From: RGIG5612 sp045546255
Lineage (GTDB): Bacteria > Bacillota > Clostridia > Lachnospirales > Lachnospiraceae
Length of the DNA: 44,991 bases
Reading direction: 5' to 3'
Assembly: GCA_045546255.1 (NCBI GenBank)
Contig: JAZQCK010000047.1
Coordinates: 1 to 44,991 of the forward strand
Shown here: one piece after another, positions 22,371 through 31,811 of the stretch
How the letters are laid out: the number at the start of each line of letters is the position of its first letter
How positions within the stretch are numbered: the stretch's first letter is position 1
Program-made: the position numbers and the translations under genes
The notes under the pieces: generated by a model
The model's input: only the letters and a program-made list of their open reading frames with translations
Databases searched by the model: none
Told to the model about the DNA's origin: nothing

Positions 22371-24821
22371 TTACATTCTATGCTCCGCACGGGAGATAAT
22401 GTCATTCTGCATTTCAGTCGTCATATCTACGAAGTATGCAGAGAAACCGGCGATACGAACGACAAGATTATGATAATCTTCCGGACGCGCCTGTGCCTTC
22501 CGCAGCGTTTCTGCATTGACGACATTGTATTGAACCTCCAGGCCGCCTTTTTCGAAGTAAGCCTTTGTCAGGTTCTCCAGCTTCGTCATTCCTTCATCTC
22601 CCTGCAGAGAGGTTGGGTGAATCTTTAAGTTCACGGCAATTCCGTCCATAAAGTGTCCGTGGTCAAATGTTGTTGACGAATTCAGAACGGAAGTCGGTCC
22701 GTTTTTATCCCTTCCCTGAACAGGACTGCATGCATCTGCGATCGGCTCTCCACACTTGCGTCCATCCGGGGTCGCCCAGGTGATCTCACCCTGTACAACG
22801 TGGTCGGAAGCACCGAAGGTACCGCATTTATAAGTTTTGCAGCGGCAGGTCGAGAAATCACGGGTGATGTTGTAATAAAGATCCATCACATATCTCATCT
22901 CTTCGTCTGCATATGGATCATTGTTTCCATAATGTGGTACGGTGTTCAAAACGATCTGGCGAAGATCTTCGTGGCCCTCCCAGTTGTCCAGGATCGCCTG
23001 AAGAAACTCCTCACGGGTTGCGATCTTTTTATCGAAGACGATGTATTTGAGTGCGGTCAGAGAATCTGCGGTTGTTGCCATACCTGTGGCCGTGCCACCG
23101 TAGCTGTTATATTTTGCGCCGCCCTCGGAAACGTCCTTTCCGGATTCCAAGCATCCCTCTGTAGAAATAGACAGGTTCGGGAACGGGTAGAGGCGTGGGT
23201 ACTCGTGCTCCGTCAGGTTATTCAAAGAAGCAGACCAGGTCATCATCCAGGTACAGATCTTTTCAAACGCGGTCCGAACTTCATCCATTGTCTCCATCTC
23301 ATAGAGATATCCTGAACGTACTTTCTCAGGACACTGTGCACCGTTGATCGGGTTGATGCCGTTATTGATTGCCATGATCAGTGCAATTGCCCAATAGATT
23401 CCGTTGTGGCCCATAGCAGAGCCATTTGGAGCCGGATAATCATTACCGGAACCGGTGATCTCCTGGCAGCCGATGAAAGCATAGTTTCGCGCATCTTCTA
23501 AAGAGAAGCCAAGCTCTTTCACAATAGCAGGAATGACGACTTCATCATTCTGAAGTAAAGGCAGACCTCCGACACGAGTGGATGCTGCCATCGCGCAGTC
23601 CCACATCTCCTTTGGGGTATTCTTGGTAACGCGGAGTGAGATCGTCGGCTCGTGAAGTTCTAAGCGGGCCATTGTCTCAAGCACCATGTAGGAAACCGGA
23701 TTGACTGCATCCTCGCCCGTAGCAGGATCTGTACCTCCAATGGTCGTATGCTGACCGATATGACCGATACCTGCGGTCTGGGCAACTTTTCCGATGCCAC
23801 CCCAATAGAAGGTGTTGATCTTCAGGAAGAAGCCATCAACATACTCCTGTGCTTCGTCGATATTAATGCGGCCAGCCTCAAGATCTGCTTTCAGGTATGG
23901 CCAGGTATACTGGTCAAAGCGGCCGATACTGGTGATACGTGGATCGTTATCTGCTTTCAGGAAGACATTGTACATCATGGCCATCTGGCAGGCTTCCCAG
24001 AAAGTGCGGGGAGTTTCCGTTGCAATATGGTCCAGACTTTCTGCTCGGCTTTCATATTCTGCTTTTCTTGCCGGATCTGTAGCTTTTTCAGCAAGATCCC
24101 TGGAAAGAGCAGCATAGCGGCGCGTCAGTGTCGTTGCACCGTCGCAGGCAATGGTTGCTGCCTTATAGAACATATATTTACCGATGTCGTCTCCCATGAT
24201 GTTGCCTTCGTGCTCATCCAGCCAGTCCTGAGCGATCTTGCGGATTGCTCCGTATCCTTGTCTCAGAATGTTCTGGAATCCCGGAGTCAGATGTCCTGGC
24301 GGAAGATAGATTGGCCAGCCGCCGATCTTACCGGTGGGGCCTGCCTGAAGGGCAAAGAAATCCTGCACACCGTCAGGGAGCCAGTCCTGAACATCCCAGC
24401 CGCCTTCGATCTGCGCACGCTCGCGGGCGATCTCACGGAGTTCTTTTAAATCCTCCGGAGAAATTGCCATCAGCTGCCTGGAATAAGCCGGATCGTCTTC
24501 CGGTGCATGGTGCAGACCATCTTCACGGATCGGCCAGGTGTTTTCAATATCGGCACGAAGCCACATCATGCCGTCTCCACCGCCCCAGCCTCTGTTTCCC
24601 ATATCGCCGAAGAAATATTCATCTTCCTGAATGCTTATGGGCATACGCTCTAAAACATAAAGCGAGATATAAGCTTTTTGCAGCATCGGAGGGTATTTGA
24701 TGTATTTTTTCAAAGCTTCTAACTGAAGCCGCGGCTTTGCTGAATCAGCTACAATCAGCCTGTCGCGGACGGCGTCACGAAGTCTTTCAACGCGGGCAGT
24801 ATAAGGTTTAAACGTATACAT
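22371..24821 (-). CDS. Glycyl radical enzyme (pyruvate formate-lyase family), substrate unknown
   Basis: 816 aa, full length for the family. The active-site segment YAFIGCQEITG gives Cys452 and Glu454, a Cys-x-Glu arrangement as in the dehydratase and lyase branch (glycerol, propanediol, choline enzymes), not the double cysteine of pyruvate formate-lyase. The C-terminal radical loop is VRIAGFSAYF with Gly792. Expected chemistry is radical elimination or C-X cleavage on a small alcohol. The usual radical SAM activase gene is not adjacent nor anywhere in the window, and no microcompartment genes are seen. Own promoter at 24863-24891 and AAGGAG upstream of the start. Confidence 0.92.
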   Translation of the reverse strand: MYTFKPYTARVERLRDAVRDRLIVADSAKPRLQLEALKKYIKYPPMLQKAYISLYVLERMPISIQEDEYFFGDMGNRGWGGGDGMMWLRADIENTWPIREDGLHHAPEDDPAYSRQLMAISPEDLKELREIARERAQIEGGWDVQDWLPDGVQDFFALQAGPTGKIGGWPIYLPPGHLTPGFQNILRQGYGAIRKIAQDWLDEHEGNIMGDDIGKYMFYKAATIACDGATTLTRRYAALSRDLAEKATDPARKAEYESRAESLDHIATETPRTFWEACQMAMMYNVFLKADNDPRITSIGRFDQYTWPYLKADLEAGRINIDEAQEYVDGFFLKINTFYWGGIGKVAQTAGIGHIGQHTTIGGTDPATGEDAVNPVSYMVLETMARLELHEPTISLRVTKNTPKEMWDCAMAASTRVGGLPLLQNDEVVIPAIVKELGFSLEDARNYAFIGCQEITGSGNDYPAPNGSAMGHNGIYWAIALIMAINNGINPINGAQCPEKVRSGYLYEMETMDEVRTAFEKICTWMMTWSASLNNLTEHEYPRLYPFPNLSISTEGCLESGKDVSEGGAKYNSYGGTATGMATTADSLTALKYIVFDKKIATREEFLQAILDNWEGHEDLRQIVLNTVPHYGNNDPYADEEMRYVMDLYYNITRDFSTCRCKTYKCGTFGASDHVVQGEITWATPDGRKCGEPIADACSPVQGRDKNGPTSVLNSSTTFDHGHFMDGIAVNLKIHPTSLQGDEGMTKLENLTKAYFEKGGLEVQYNVVNAETLRKAQARPEDYHNLVVRIAGFSAYFVDMTTEMQNDIISRAEHRM

Positions 24822-24862
24822 TGCGTTACTCCTTTCTCAATAAGACATATTTTTCTATCTTC

Positions 24863-24891
24863 TTAATAGCACGGGAACAGAGCAGAGTCAA
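24863..24891 (-). promoter_or_regulatory. Promoter of the glycyl radical enzyme gene
   Basis: Reverse strand TTGACT, 17 bp spacer, TATTAA, about 40 bases before the start codon. With the terminator at 25029 it makes this gene a separate transcription unit from the cupins. Confidence 0.65.
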
Positions 24892-25028
24892 ATCGATAAT
24901 ATGGATGAAGCTATTCAAAAGAAACTCCTGCTACAACCAGTTCTTTTTCTTGAAGAATATCAGGCATACGTTGTAACTAAAACTATACAGCAAGCACTTG
25001 CGGAATATGTTGTTATTTCAAAATAAAA

Positions 25029-25064
25029 AGGCAGAAAAGCATTTTACTTTTCTGCCTCTTTTTT
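25029..25064. terminator. Bidirectional terminator below the cupin genes
   Basis: AGGCAGAAAAG (25029-25039) pairs perfectly with CTTTTCTGCCT (25047-25057); T runs occur on both strands. On the reverse strand it ends the cupin transcript. Confidence 0.88.
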
Positions 25065-25081
25065 ATTCCATCATAAGTGTA

Positions 25082-25588
25082 TTAATCCGGAGTATTGATC
25101 TTCCCATCTTTCTCATAGGAATAAGTCTCATTCATGACCACGGAAAAATGGAAGATTGGTCGATCCCCTTGTTCGACTGTCATCAAAGGACAGTGCGGAA
25201 GGTTCGGCGGAATAAAGACCATCGTGGATTTTGTCAGATGGTGGCATTCGCCGTCGACCCAGAATTCCACGGTTCCTCCCAGTTCCAGCGGATTATTAGG
25301 GTCTGTTCCGACAAATCCGAGAATCTCCGGGTAAGGATGAGAGTGCGGCTGGCTGACCTGGATATGCGGATTGTTCCGGATCATGTCTGCATTTGGCTTC
25401 ATCCAAAAGCAGGTATTCATCTGGAAAGAACCCGGAACACAGTTGCCGTCGATCCAAAGCTGACGTTCTCCGAATTGCCGGTAACCAGCCATTGCTTGCT
25501 CCGATACAACGCCCGCCGGAGCACCGCTAAGATCCTGTACAAACAGGTATCCATATTTCCCATCTTTGTTCATTACGAAATCTGACAT
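25082..25588 (-). CDS. Cupin-domain protein, second of tandem pair
   Basis: 168 aa. Cupin motif 1 HSHPYPEILGF supplies two His and a Glu as metal ligands, and motif 2 TMVFIPPNLPHCPL supplies the third His. The N-terminal part (FVMNKDGKYGYLFVQDLSG) is shared with the paralog 13 bases upstream; most positions are identical by eye. The fold suits a small metal enzyme (isomerase, epimerase or dioxygenase) or a sugar-binding regulator. The substrate is unknown. Transcribed toward the glycyl radical enzyme but separated from it by a terminator. Confidence 0.8.
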   Translation of the reverse strand: MSDFVMNKDGKYGYLFVQDLSGAPAGVVSEQAMAGYRQFGERQLWIDGNCVPGSFQMNTCFWMKPNADMIRNNPHIQVSQPHSHPYPEILGFVGTDPNNPLELGGTVEFWVDGECHHLTKSTMVFIPPNLPHCPLMTVEQGDRPIFHFSVVMNETYSYEKDGKINTPD

Positions 25589-25601
25589 GCTTTACACCTC
25601 C

Positions 25602-26102
25602 TTAGAAGTTGGTCTTACCATCTCTGTCATAGGTGTAGACGTCATTCATGACCACTGAGAAATGGAGGATCGGTTTATCTCCGATATCAAGGATCATCAA
25701 AGGGCAGTGCGGTGTGTTTGGTGGAATAAATACCATCGTTGATTTTGTACAGTGGTGGCATTCGCCGTCGACCCAGAATTCCACCGTTCCGCCGAGCTCT
25801 AAGGGATTTTCAGCGTCGGTTCCGACGAATCCGATGATCTCCGGATACGGATGGGAATGCGGTCTTCCTACATGACCGTTCGGGTTGTTCCGGATCATTT
25901 CAAAATTCGGTTTGCACCAGAAACAGGTATTCATCTGGAATGCGCCAGGAACACAGTTGCTGTCGATCCACAGCTGTCTGTCGCCAAAGGTCCGATACCT
26001 TGCCAGTGCTTCTTCCGAAATCTTGTCTGCAGGAGCACCACTTAAGTCCTGCACAAATAAGTAGCCATATTTTCCTTCTTTGTTCATTACAAAATCTGCC
26101 AT
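25602..26102 (-). CDS. Cupin-domain protein, first of tandem pair
   Basis: 166 aa, closely similar to the downstream paralog. Motif 1 is HSHPYPEIIGF and motif 2 is TMVFIPPNTPHCPL, so both copies keep all metal ligands and are likely active. AAGGAGAAGG before the start. The pair probably arose by local duplication; retained ligands in both argue for related substrates or a hetero-oligomer. Confidence 0.8.
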   Translation of the reverse strand: MADFVMNKEGKYGYLFVQDLSGAPADKISEEALARYRTFGDRQLWIDSNCVPGAFQMNTCFWCKPNFEMIRNNPNGHVGRPHSHPYPEIIGFVGTDAENPLELGGTVEFWVDGECHHCTKSTMVFIPPNTPHCPLMILDIGDKPILHFSVVMNDVYTYDRDGKTNF

Positions 26103-26206
26103 TATCCTTCTCCTTTCCTACGCTTCATCAGGTAATGTGTTTTTATGTCAGCAAAACAGATTTGTTTATAATGCTCAAAAAATACCGCTTATTATTTAAT
26201 TGTTTT

Positions 26207-27178
26207 TTATCCGATCGCAACGATGCTCATCAGTACGATGAAAAGCAGAGCTTCCACAGAAATACCGGAAGCAGTTGTTGCATTGCTTGCAGCCTGCTCC
26301 GCCGGGACATCGATCGTATAATACTGAAGTGCAAGGGTCGATGCCATAACTTTGCGGAAGTCAGAACTGATGGAGAGCGCGCCGTAGCCTCTCTGGCCTT
26401 TCAGGAACTGATCCAGCTCGCTGATGACCTGAGCTAATTCTTCGGTTGGTACATTCAGGTCTGTAAATGCACCATAGATCGAGATGCTTCTCTTAGTGGA
26501 TGTTGCATGTCCGTTTGCTTTCAATGCATCATACAGCTTGCAGAAAGCATCGATTTTTTCTTCAGTGGACTTGCTGCTTGTGATCAAAACAAGCGTTGCT
26601 GCATGGGCAGCATCCGCTGTCATATGAAATTTTTCCTTTAAAGCCTTGAAAATAATATTCTTTTCTTCTTCAATCTTTGTATCTGCTTTTCCGGACAGCA
26701 GCATCAGGGCAATGTATGCCATGTCATTATCAAAGGATAAAGCCGGGTTGGTCCGTTTCACATCTTCAAACATTTCCACAACTCGTTTTACGACAGCGTC
26801 GATATCTTTATCGCCATGTTCATCATAGATAATGACAGAGGTCAGGACACTGAAAAGACCGGACATAACGATTTCTTCAGTCAGTTTATCATGTGTGGTG
26901 ATAATACCGTCGATGTAGGCTTCCGGATCTTCAGCAAGTGCCATTTTAAGCAGCAATAGGGACTGAAGGACTCCACGGATATTGGAAAAGAAAGCTGTTT
27001 TTTCCTGCAGGATCTTACGGCACTGCGCGATTTTCTCATCATCTTCCGTTACACCAATGGCAGTGTAAAGCAAGGATCCAAGCTTAACGGATTCCTCTGA
27101 GTCTACGGTCGATAATTGTCTGATGGATTTTTCATTCTCGAGCTGACGTTTGCAGCGCTCTTCTAATTTTGCGTTCAT
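26207..27178 (-). CDS. DUF4003 family protein
   Basis: 323 aa from the second ATG, which has AAAGGA ten bases upstream; an ATG three codons earlier is possible but too close to that site. Mostly helical with repeated features such as LLLLKMALAEDPEAYIDGI and AATLVLITSSKSTEEKIDAF, and a hydrophobic C-terminal segment (about 300-320) that could anchor it in the membrane. I recognise the DUF4003 family by pattern; its function is unknown. It lies upstream of the cupins on the same strand, about 100 bases away. Confidence 0.7.
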   Translation of the reverse strand: MNAKLEERCKRQLENEKSIRQLSTVDSEESVKLGSLLYTAIGVTEDDEKIAQCRKILQEKTAFFSNIRGVLQSLLLLKMALAEDPEAYIDGIITTHDKLTEEIVMSGLFSVLTSVIIYDEHGDKDIDAVVKRVVEMFEDVKRTNPALSFDNDMAYIALMLLSGKADTKIEEEKNIIFKALKEKFHMTADAAHAATLVLITSSKSTEEKIDAFCKLYDALKANGHATSTKRSISIYGAFTDLNVPTEELAQVISELDQFLKGQRGYGALSISSDFRKVMASTLALQYYTIDVPAEQAASNATTASGISVEALLFIVLMSIVAIG

Positions 27179-27334
27179 AACAAGCATCCTTTCTTCGGTT
27201 ATTCTTCATAAATAGTATGAAATCTACCTTTTATTATACATTCCGACTTGTTTTTTTCAACTCGAAAGAGCATACGGAAAAATACTGGAAAGCATAGATT
27301 AAAAGGCGTATGATGTATAACATAAATACAATTG

Positions 27335-27982
27335 ATGGAATGGAAACTTATGAAAGATATAACAAAAGATTCCTCGGGATTTGTTTTGCTGGCGGATCAT
27401 GTTCCGCAGATCATTGAGGAAATCCGGTATTATTCCACTTATAATTTTATTGGCGATAGGATCGACGGATACGAAGCGCCGGTGGCTCTTCTTACAAAAG
27501 AGGCGGCCAGAGCTTTAAAATTGGCGAGCACCGAATTTCAGGTAAAAGGATACCGTCTAAAGATCTTTGATGCCTACCGTCCGACAACTGCTGTCCGCCA
27601 CTTTATTCTCTGGGGAATTGAAGATACCGATATCCGTATGAAACCCTATTTTTACCCAGACCTTGAGAAGCAGGAACTCTTTTCCAAAGGTTATATCGCA
27701 AAACAATCCAGCCACAGCAGAGGAAGTACGGTCGACCTCACTTTGCTTGATATGCAGAGCGGCAAAGAATTGGATATGGGAAGCCCCTTTGATTTCTTTG
27801 GAGAGATCTCGCATCCGGATTATAAGGATCTGACAGATGAGCAGTTAGAAAACAGAGAACTGCTTCGCACAACGATGCTTCGGAACGGTTTCCTGCCAAT
27901 AGACTGTGAATGGTGGCATTTTACACTTGCAGACGAGCCTTATCCGGATACCTATTTTCAGTTTCCGGTCACCATGCTCTAA
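27335..27982 (+). CDS. D-Ala-D-Ala dipeptidase, VanX/DdpX family
   Basis: 215 aa. The zinc-binding and catalytic motifs of peptidase family M15D are present: SSHSRGSTVDLTLLD (SxHxxGxxxD) and EWWHF, where Glu is the base and His the third zinc ligand; an arginine in FDAYRPTTAVRHF matches the substrate-binding Arg. No signal peptide, so cytoplasmic. There is no vanH, vanA or vanRS beside it, so cell-wall dipeptide recycling is a better reading than glycopeptide resistance. An ATG at 27350 is an alternative start, with GGAAT upstream. Confidence 0.85.
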   Translation: MEWKLMKDITKDSSGFVLLADHVPQIIEEIRYYSTYNFIGDRIDGYEAPVALLTKEAARALKLASTEFQVKGYRLKIFDAYRPTTAVRHFILWGIEDTDIRMKPYFYPDLEKQELFSKGYIAKQSSHSRGSTVDLTLLDMQSGKELDMGSPFDFFGEISHPDYKDLTDEQLENRELLRTTMLRNGFLPIDCEWWHFTLADEPYPDTYFQFPVTML

Positions 27983-28021
27983 AGTCTGAATTTGATCATA
28001 ACATTTATGGAGGTAATAGAA

Positions 28022-28462
28022 ATGACGAAATTTGAAACCCTGCAAAAAGATATGGTTGCTGCAATGAAGGCAAAGGATAAACCTCGCAAAGAGGCAATCT
28101 CCGCACTGATCCAGGCAATCAAAAAAGTTGCAATCGACGAAGGACATAGAGACGATATCCAGGATGACTTCGCAAACCGTATGATTTTAAAAGAGCTGAA
28201 AAGCACAAAAGAACAGATCGATACCTGCCCGGACAGCAGGGCAGAGCTGAAAGCAGAATATCAGAAAAAATACGATATCATGAATGAATATGCTCCGCAG
28301 CTGATGTCGGAAGATGAGATCAAAGCAGTCCTGACAGAAAAATTTGCTGAAGTGATAGCAACGAAAAACAAAGGCATGATCATGAAGAACGTTATGGCAG
28401 AACTCAAAGGAAAAGCGGACGGCAAAGTGATCAGCAAAGTGGTCGAAGAGCTTTGTAAGTAA
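28022..28462 (+). CDS. yqeY: GatB/YqeY domain protein
   Basis: 146 aa starting behind GGAGG. A YqeY-type helical protein: MVAAMKAKDKPRKEAISALI at the N-terminus and the tRNA-tail-binding-like C-terminal domain (KNKGMIMKNVMAELKGKADG) found also in the GatB subunit of the tRNA amidotransferase. The stand-alone role is unclear; it may act on charged tRNA. Monocistronic with its own terminator. Confidence 0.9.
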   Translation: MTKFETLQKDMVAAMKAKDKPRKEAISALIQAIKKVAIDEGHRDDIQDDFANRMILKELKSTKEQIDTCPDSRAELKAEYQKKYDIMNEYAPQLMSEDEIKAVLTEKFAEVIATKNKGMIMKNVMAELKGKADGKVISKVVEELCK

Positions 28463-28486
28463 TAAAAAACGTAGATAAACAGAAAA

Positions 28487-28515
28487 CGGTGAAGGAACAG
28501 ATCCTTCACCGTTTT
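28487..28515. terminator. Terminator between yqeY and ABC exporter genes
   Basis: CGGTGAAGGA (28487-28496), loop, TCCTTCACCG (28502-28511), TTTT. Convergent genes on both sides; T-rich sequence on both strands suggests two-way use. Confidence 0.85.
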
Positions 28516-28533
28516 ATTATTTGAGATAGCTTG

Positions 28534-30348
28534 TTATTCCTGAAAAGCACCGGTCTGTCGTTCCCAAAGTCCGGCATATTCTCCGCCACCGTGGATCAGT
28601 TGTTCATGCGTGCCTTCTTCAATGATCTTCCCTTCTTTTAGGACAACGATACGGTCCAGTCGTGAAACGGTCGAAAGCCGATGCGCGATCACGATGGATG
28701 TTCTTCCCTGCATCAGGTTTTCCAGGGCATCCTGGATCAACTTCTCACTTTCAGAATCCAACGCACTGGTTGCTTCATCTAAAACAAGGATCGGAGCGTT
28801 GGTAAGGATGGCTCTTGCAATCGCAACTCGCTGCCTCTGACCGCCGGAAAGTTTGACCCCTCGCTCACCAGTGATCGTATCAAAGCCTTCCGGCAGCTTT
28901 TCGATAAATTCTAACGCATTGGCTTTTTCAGCCGCTTCTTTGATTTCTTCAAATGTTGCATCCGGACGGCCGTAAGCGATGTTTTCTGCGATCGTACGGT
29001 GGAAGAGCAGAGGCTCTTGCGGAACATAGGCAATCTGGCGTCTCAGAGAGACCTGTGTGACGTCGGAAATATCCTGTTCATCGATCCGGATGCTGCCCTC
29101 CTGAATATCAGAAAGTCTAAGGAGGAGCCTGACAAGCGTCGTCTTTCCGGAGCCGGAGCGGCCCACGAGACCAATCCGTTCACCGCCACGGATTGACATG
29201 GAAAAGTCCTCAAAGATATTTTCTATTGTCTTTCCTGTCGCTTCAGAATCAATCACTCCATCCTCGCCTAAGCCGTCGTTATATTTAAAAGAAAGACCTT
29301 CAATACGGATGGCACCGTTGGAAACCACAAGCTCTTCTGCGTTCGGCGCATCCGCGACTAAACGTGGCTCATCCAGATTCTGAGTCATCTCAGCGGCGTC
29401 TCCGAATGCGCGGTTGATAACGGTCATTGTCTGATTGATCATGTTATAGCGCAGCGTTAAGTTATGCGTGTATGTGAAGATCATCACCAGTGTGCCGGCG
29501 CTGATCCCATACCAGGCATTTCCACCAGCCACAAAGATGGTCTGAATCGTCATGATAATGACGATGATACCTGCAGCAACCGAGGCATTGAACAAAGTCG
29601 CATGCATTCGTTTCGAGTCTGCCGCGCGCACTTCTTTATTGGCAGTGGTAAACAGTTCTTTCTCATATGCCTCTCGTCCGGATGTTTTCACGGCCAGAAT
29701 ATTCGTAATACTATCAGATAGGAGCCCTGAAAGCCGGTTCTGCGTGCTCGCTGCAAGATTGTTCAGTCTCAATGCTCGTCGGAATAAGAGCCAGACGACA
29801 ACCACATAAATGATCAGGATCGCGGTTAAGATGACCACGTAAACCGGAACAAGACGCGCAAGGATCACGATTGTAAGAACCGTTGAAGAAAGCAATGGGA
29901 CCAGTGAATAATTAAACAGTTCAACAAGCGAAGAAAACGCGTTGGTAAATTTACTGGTCTGGCTTACCAGCGCTCCTCCGAAGCGGCTGTTATGAAAGGT
30001 CATGCTCTGGTTGGAAAGTGCGTCAAATACCAGTGTCGAAAGATCATAATACCCTAAGATCTCAAGCTTCCAAACACTATAGTCCTGCAGCTTGGAACAG
30101 ATCTGCCCGATCAGGTTTGCAAGGATCAGCATGATGATAGAAGGCATAAAAACAGTAAAAACATTATCAGCCCGGATGCCTCCCTGCCCGATCCGGTCAA
30201 TAATATCCGCCACCGCCATTGCATTTAAAAAGGTTAAGCAAAAGGCGTAGCCGAAAGAGGAAATGATGCCAAGCAGAAAAAACGGCCAATGCTTTAATAC
30301 GGTTTTCCCATAATAATAAATCGTTCTTGATGCAGTATTCTTTTTCAT
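28534..30348 (-). CDS. ABC exporter, fused permease and ATPase
   Basis: 604 aa half-transporter. Six-helix membrane domain at about 15-320, then the ATPase: Walker A GRSGSGKTT, Q-loop in VPQEPLLF, signature LSGGQRQR, Walker B ILVLDEATSALD and switch His in VIAHRLSTV. It exports lipids, drugs or peptides as a dimer; the substrate is unknown. There is no partner gene, so it probably homodimerises. Confidence 0.92.
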   Translation of the reverse strand: MKKNTASRTIYYYGKTVLKHWPFFLLGIISSFGYAFCLTFLNAMAVADIIDRIGQGGIRADNVFTVFMPSIIMLILANLIGQICSKLQDYSVWKLEILGYYDLSTLVFDALSNQSMTFHNSRFGGALVSQTSKFTNAFSSLVELFNYSLVPLLSSTVLTIVILARLVPVYVVILTAILIIYVVVVWLLFRRALRLNNLAASTQNRLSGLLSDSITNILAVKTSGREAYEKELFTTANKEVRAADSKRMHATLFNASVAAGIIVIIMTIQTIFVAGGNAWYGISAGTLVMIFTYTHNLTLRYNMINQTMTVINRAFGDAAEMTQNLDEPRLVADAPNAEELVVSNGAIRIEGLSFKYNDGLGEDGVIDSEATGKTIENIFEDFSMSIRGGERIGLVGRSGSGKTTLVRLLLRLSDIQEGSIRIDEQDISDVTQVSLRRQIAYVPQEPLLFHRTIAENIAYGRPDATFEEIKEAAEKANALEFIEKLPEGFDTITGERGVKLSGGQRQRVAIARAILTNAPILVLDEATSALDSESEKLIQDALENLMQGRTSIVIAHRLSTVSRLDRIVVLKEGKIIEEGTHEQLIHGGGEYAGLWERQTGAFQE

Positions 30349-30545
30349 TTATTTATCCTTTTTGATTTTGATCATCGCTTCGGTAAAAGCAAATAAGAAT
30401 TGAGCAGAAACAAAAGATGTTATAACCACCGAGTGATTATAGTACAGGACGTCCGGAAGAACAAACAGAAATGAAAAGAACTGGAAAGAAAGGGGGCGGG
30501 GGAGTATGATGAAACAAATGCCAAAAAAGTGAGATGGAGGATGTG

Positions 30546-31775
30546 ATGGATAAACGTTTAGAAGAATATGCAAGACTTGCGGTGAGAATGGGAACCAATT
30601 TGCAGGAGGGAGATACGATGCTTCTTCGCGCACCGGTTGATTGCGCAGAGTTTGCAAGGCTGATCGTAAAAGAAGCTTATGAAGCTGGCGCACGGGAAGT
30701 TATCGTGAACTGGAGCGATGATACGGTCACCCGTTTAAAATATCTGCATGCAGACGATGCAGTCTTTGATGAATTCCATGAGTGGGAAAAACTTGAGTAC
30801 GATACACTTTGCAAGGGAAAGTTCGTTCTGCTTTCCATTTATGCAGTTGATCCTGAGGCTTTAAAAGGAGTTGATACGGAACGGATCAAGCGCTCACAAA
30901 TGGTGAGGTCTGCCGCGTTAAAAGAGTTTAATGACAAGATGATGACCAGTGAGTATTCCTGGAATCTTGTTTCAGTACCGGTTCTCCCATGGGCAAAAAA
31001 AGTCTTCCCGAATCTTTCGGATAAAGAGGCTATGGATGCCCTTTGGGATGCCATCTACGAAACGCTCCGCATTGATGGAAGCGGCGGGGCTGTCGAAAAA
31101 TGGCAGGCGCATACAAAACGCCTGAAAGAAAAATGCGATAAGCTGAATGCATTAGGTCTCAAACAGCTACATTATCAGACAGAGCTGGGAACAGACTTTA
31201 CGGTTGATCTGCCGGAAGGGGCCATCTGGTGCGGAGGTGCAGATAAAAATAAACAGGGAATCGATTTTATTGCCAACATGCCGACAGAAGAAGTCTTTAC
31301 TGCACCGCACAAATTCGGAGGCAACGGTTATATCGTGGCTTCCAAACCGCTTTGCTTAAATGGAACTCTGATCGAAGGCATTCGCTTCACGGTTGAGAAT
31401 GGGAAGATCATAAAAGCCGAGGCCGATAAAGGATTGGAAACGCTGGAAAAAGCGCTGGAGTTAGATGAAGGAAGCCGTTATTTCGGAGAGCTTGCATTAG
31501 TGGATTATGACTCTCCAATCTCGAACCAGAATCTGCTTTATTACAACACTTTGTTTGATGAAAATGCTTCTTGCCATATTGCCTTTGGTGCCGCATATCC
31601 GGATTGCATGGAAGATACGGACGGAAAAACGCCAGAAGAACTGGAGCAAAGAGGCCTCAATGATTCCTTTACGCATGAGGACTTCATGGTCGGAACAGAA
31701 CATACGGAAATTACCGGTATCACGAAAGACGGAAACACGGTTACGATCTTTAAAGACGGAAACTTTGCTTTATAA
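30546..31775 (+). CDS. M29-family aminopeptidase (AmpS/PepS type)
   Basis: 409 aa. Start at 30546 is chosen because GGAGG lies just upstream; an ATG 12 bases earlier overlaps that site. Family metal-ligand regions are visible in the C-terminal half: ANMPTEEVFTAPH, FGELALVDYDSPI, LFDENASCHIAFG and NDSFTHEDFMVGT. Cobalt, zinc or magnesium dependent, releasing N-terminal residues from peptides in the cytoplasm. Followed 36 bases later by an AlkD-type gene, perhaps co-transcribed. Confidence 0.93.
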   Translation: MDKRLEEYARLAVRMGTNLQEGDTMLLRAPVDCAEFARLIVKEAYEAGAREVIVNWSDDTVTRLKYLHADDAVFDEFHEWEKLEYDTLCKGKFVLLSIYAVDPEALKGVDTERIKRSQMVRSAALKEFNDKMMTSEYSWNLVSVPVLPWAKKVFPNLSDKEAMDALWDAIYETLRIDGSGGAVEKWQAHTKRLKEKCDKLNALGLKQLHYQTELGTDFTVDLPEGAIWCGGADKNKQGIDFIANMPTEEVFTAPHKFGGNGYIVASKPLCLNGTLIEGIRFTVENGKIIKAEADKGLETLEKALELDEGSRYFGELALVDYDSPISNQNLLYYNTLFDENASCHIAFGAAYPDCMEDTDGKTPEELEQRGLNDSFTHEDFMVGTEHTEITGITKDGNTVTIFKDGNFAL

Positions 31776-31811
31776 AAGACAGGGAGTTTTAAGGCGAAGA
31801 CAGGTTGGAAA

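Noticed and set aside
22371..24821. True pyruvate formate-lyase
   Set aside because: It lacks the adjacent two-cysteine active site; the motif is Cys-x-Glu and the neighbourhood has no activase.
27335..27982. Glycopeptide resistance locus
   Set aside because: The VanX-type dipeptidase is alone; no VanH, VanA-type ligase or VanRS genes are nearby.
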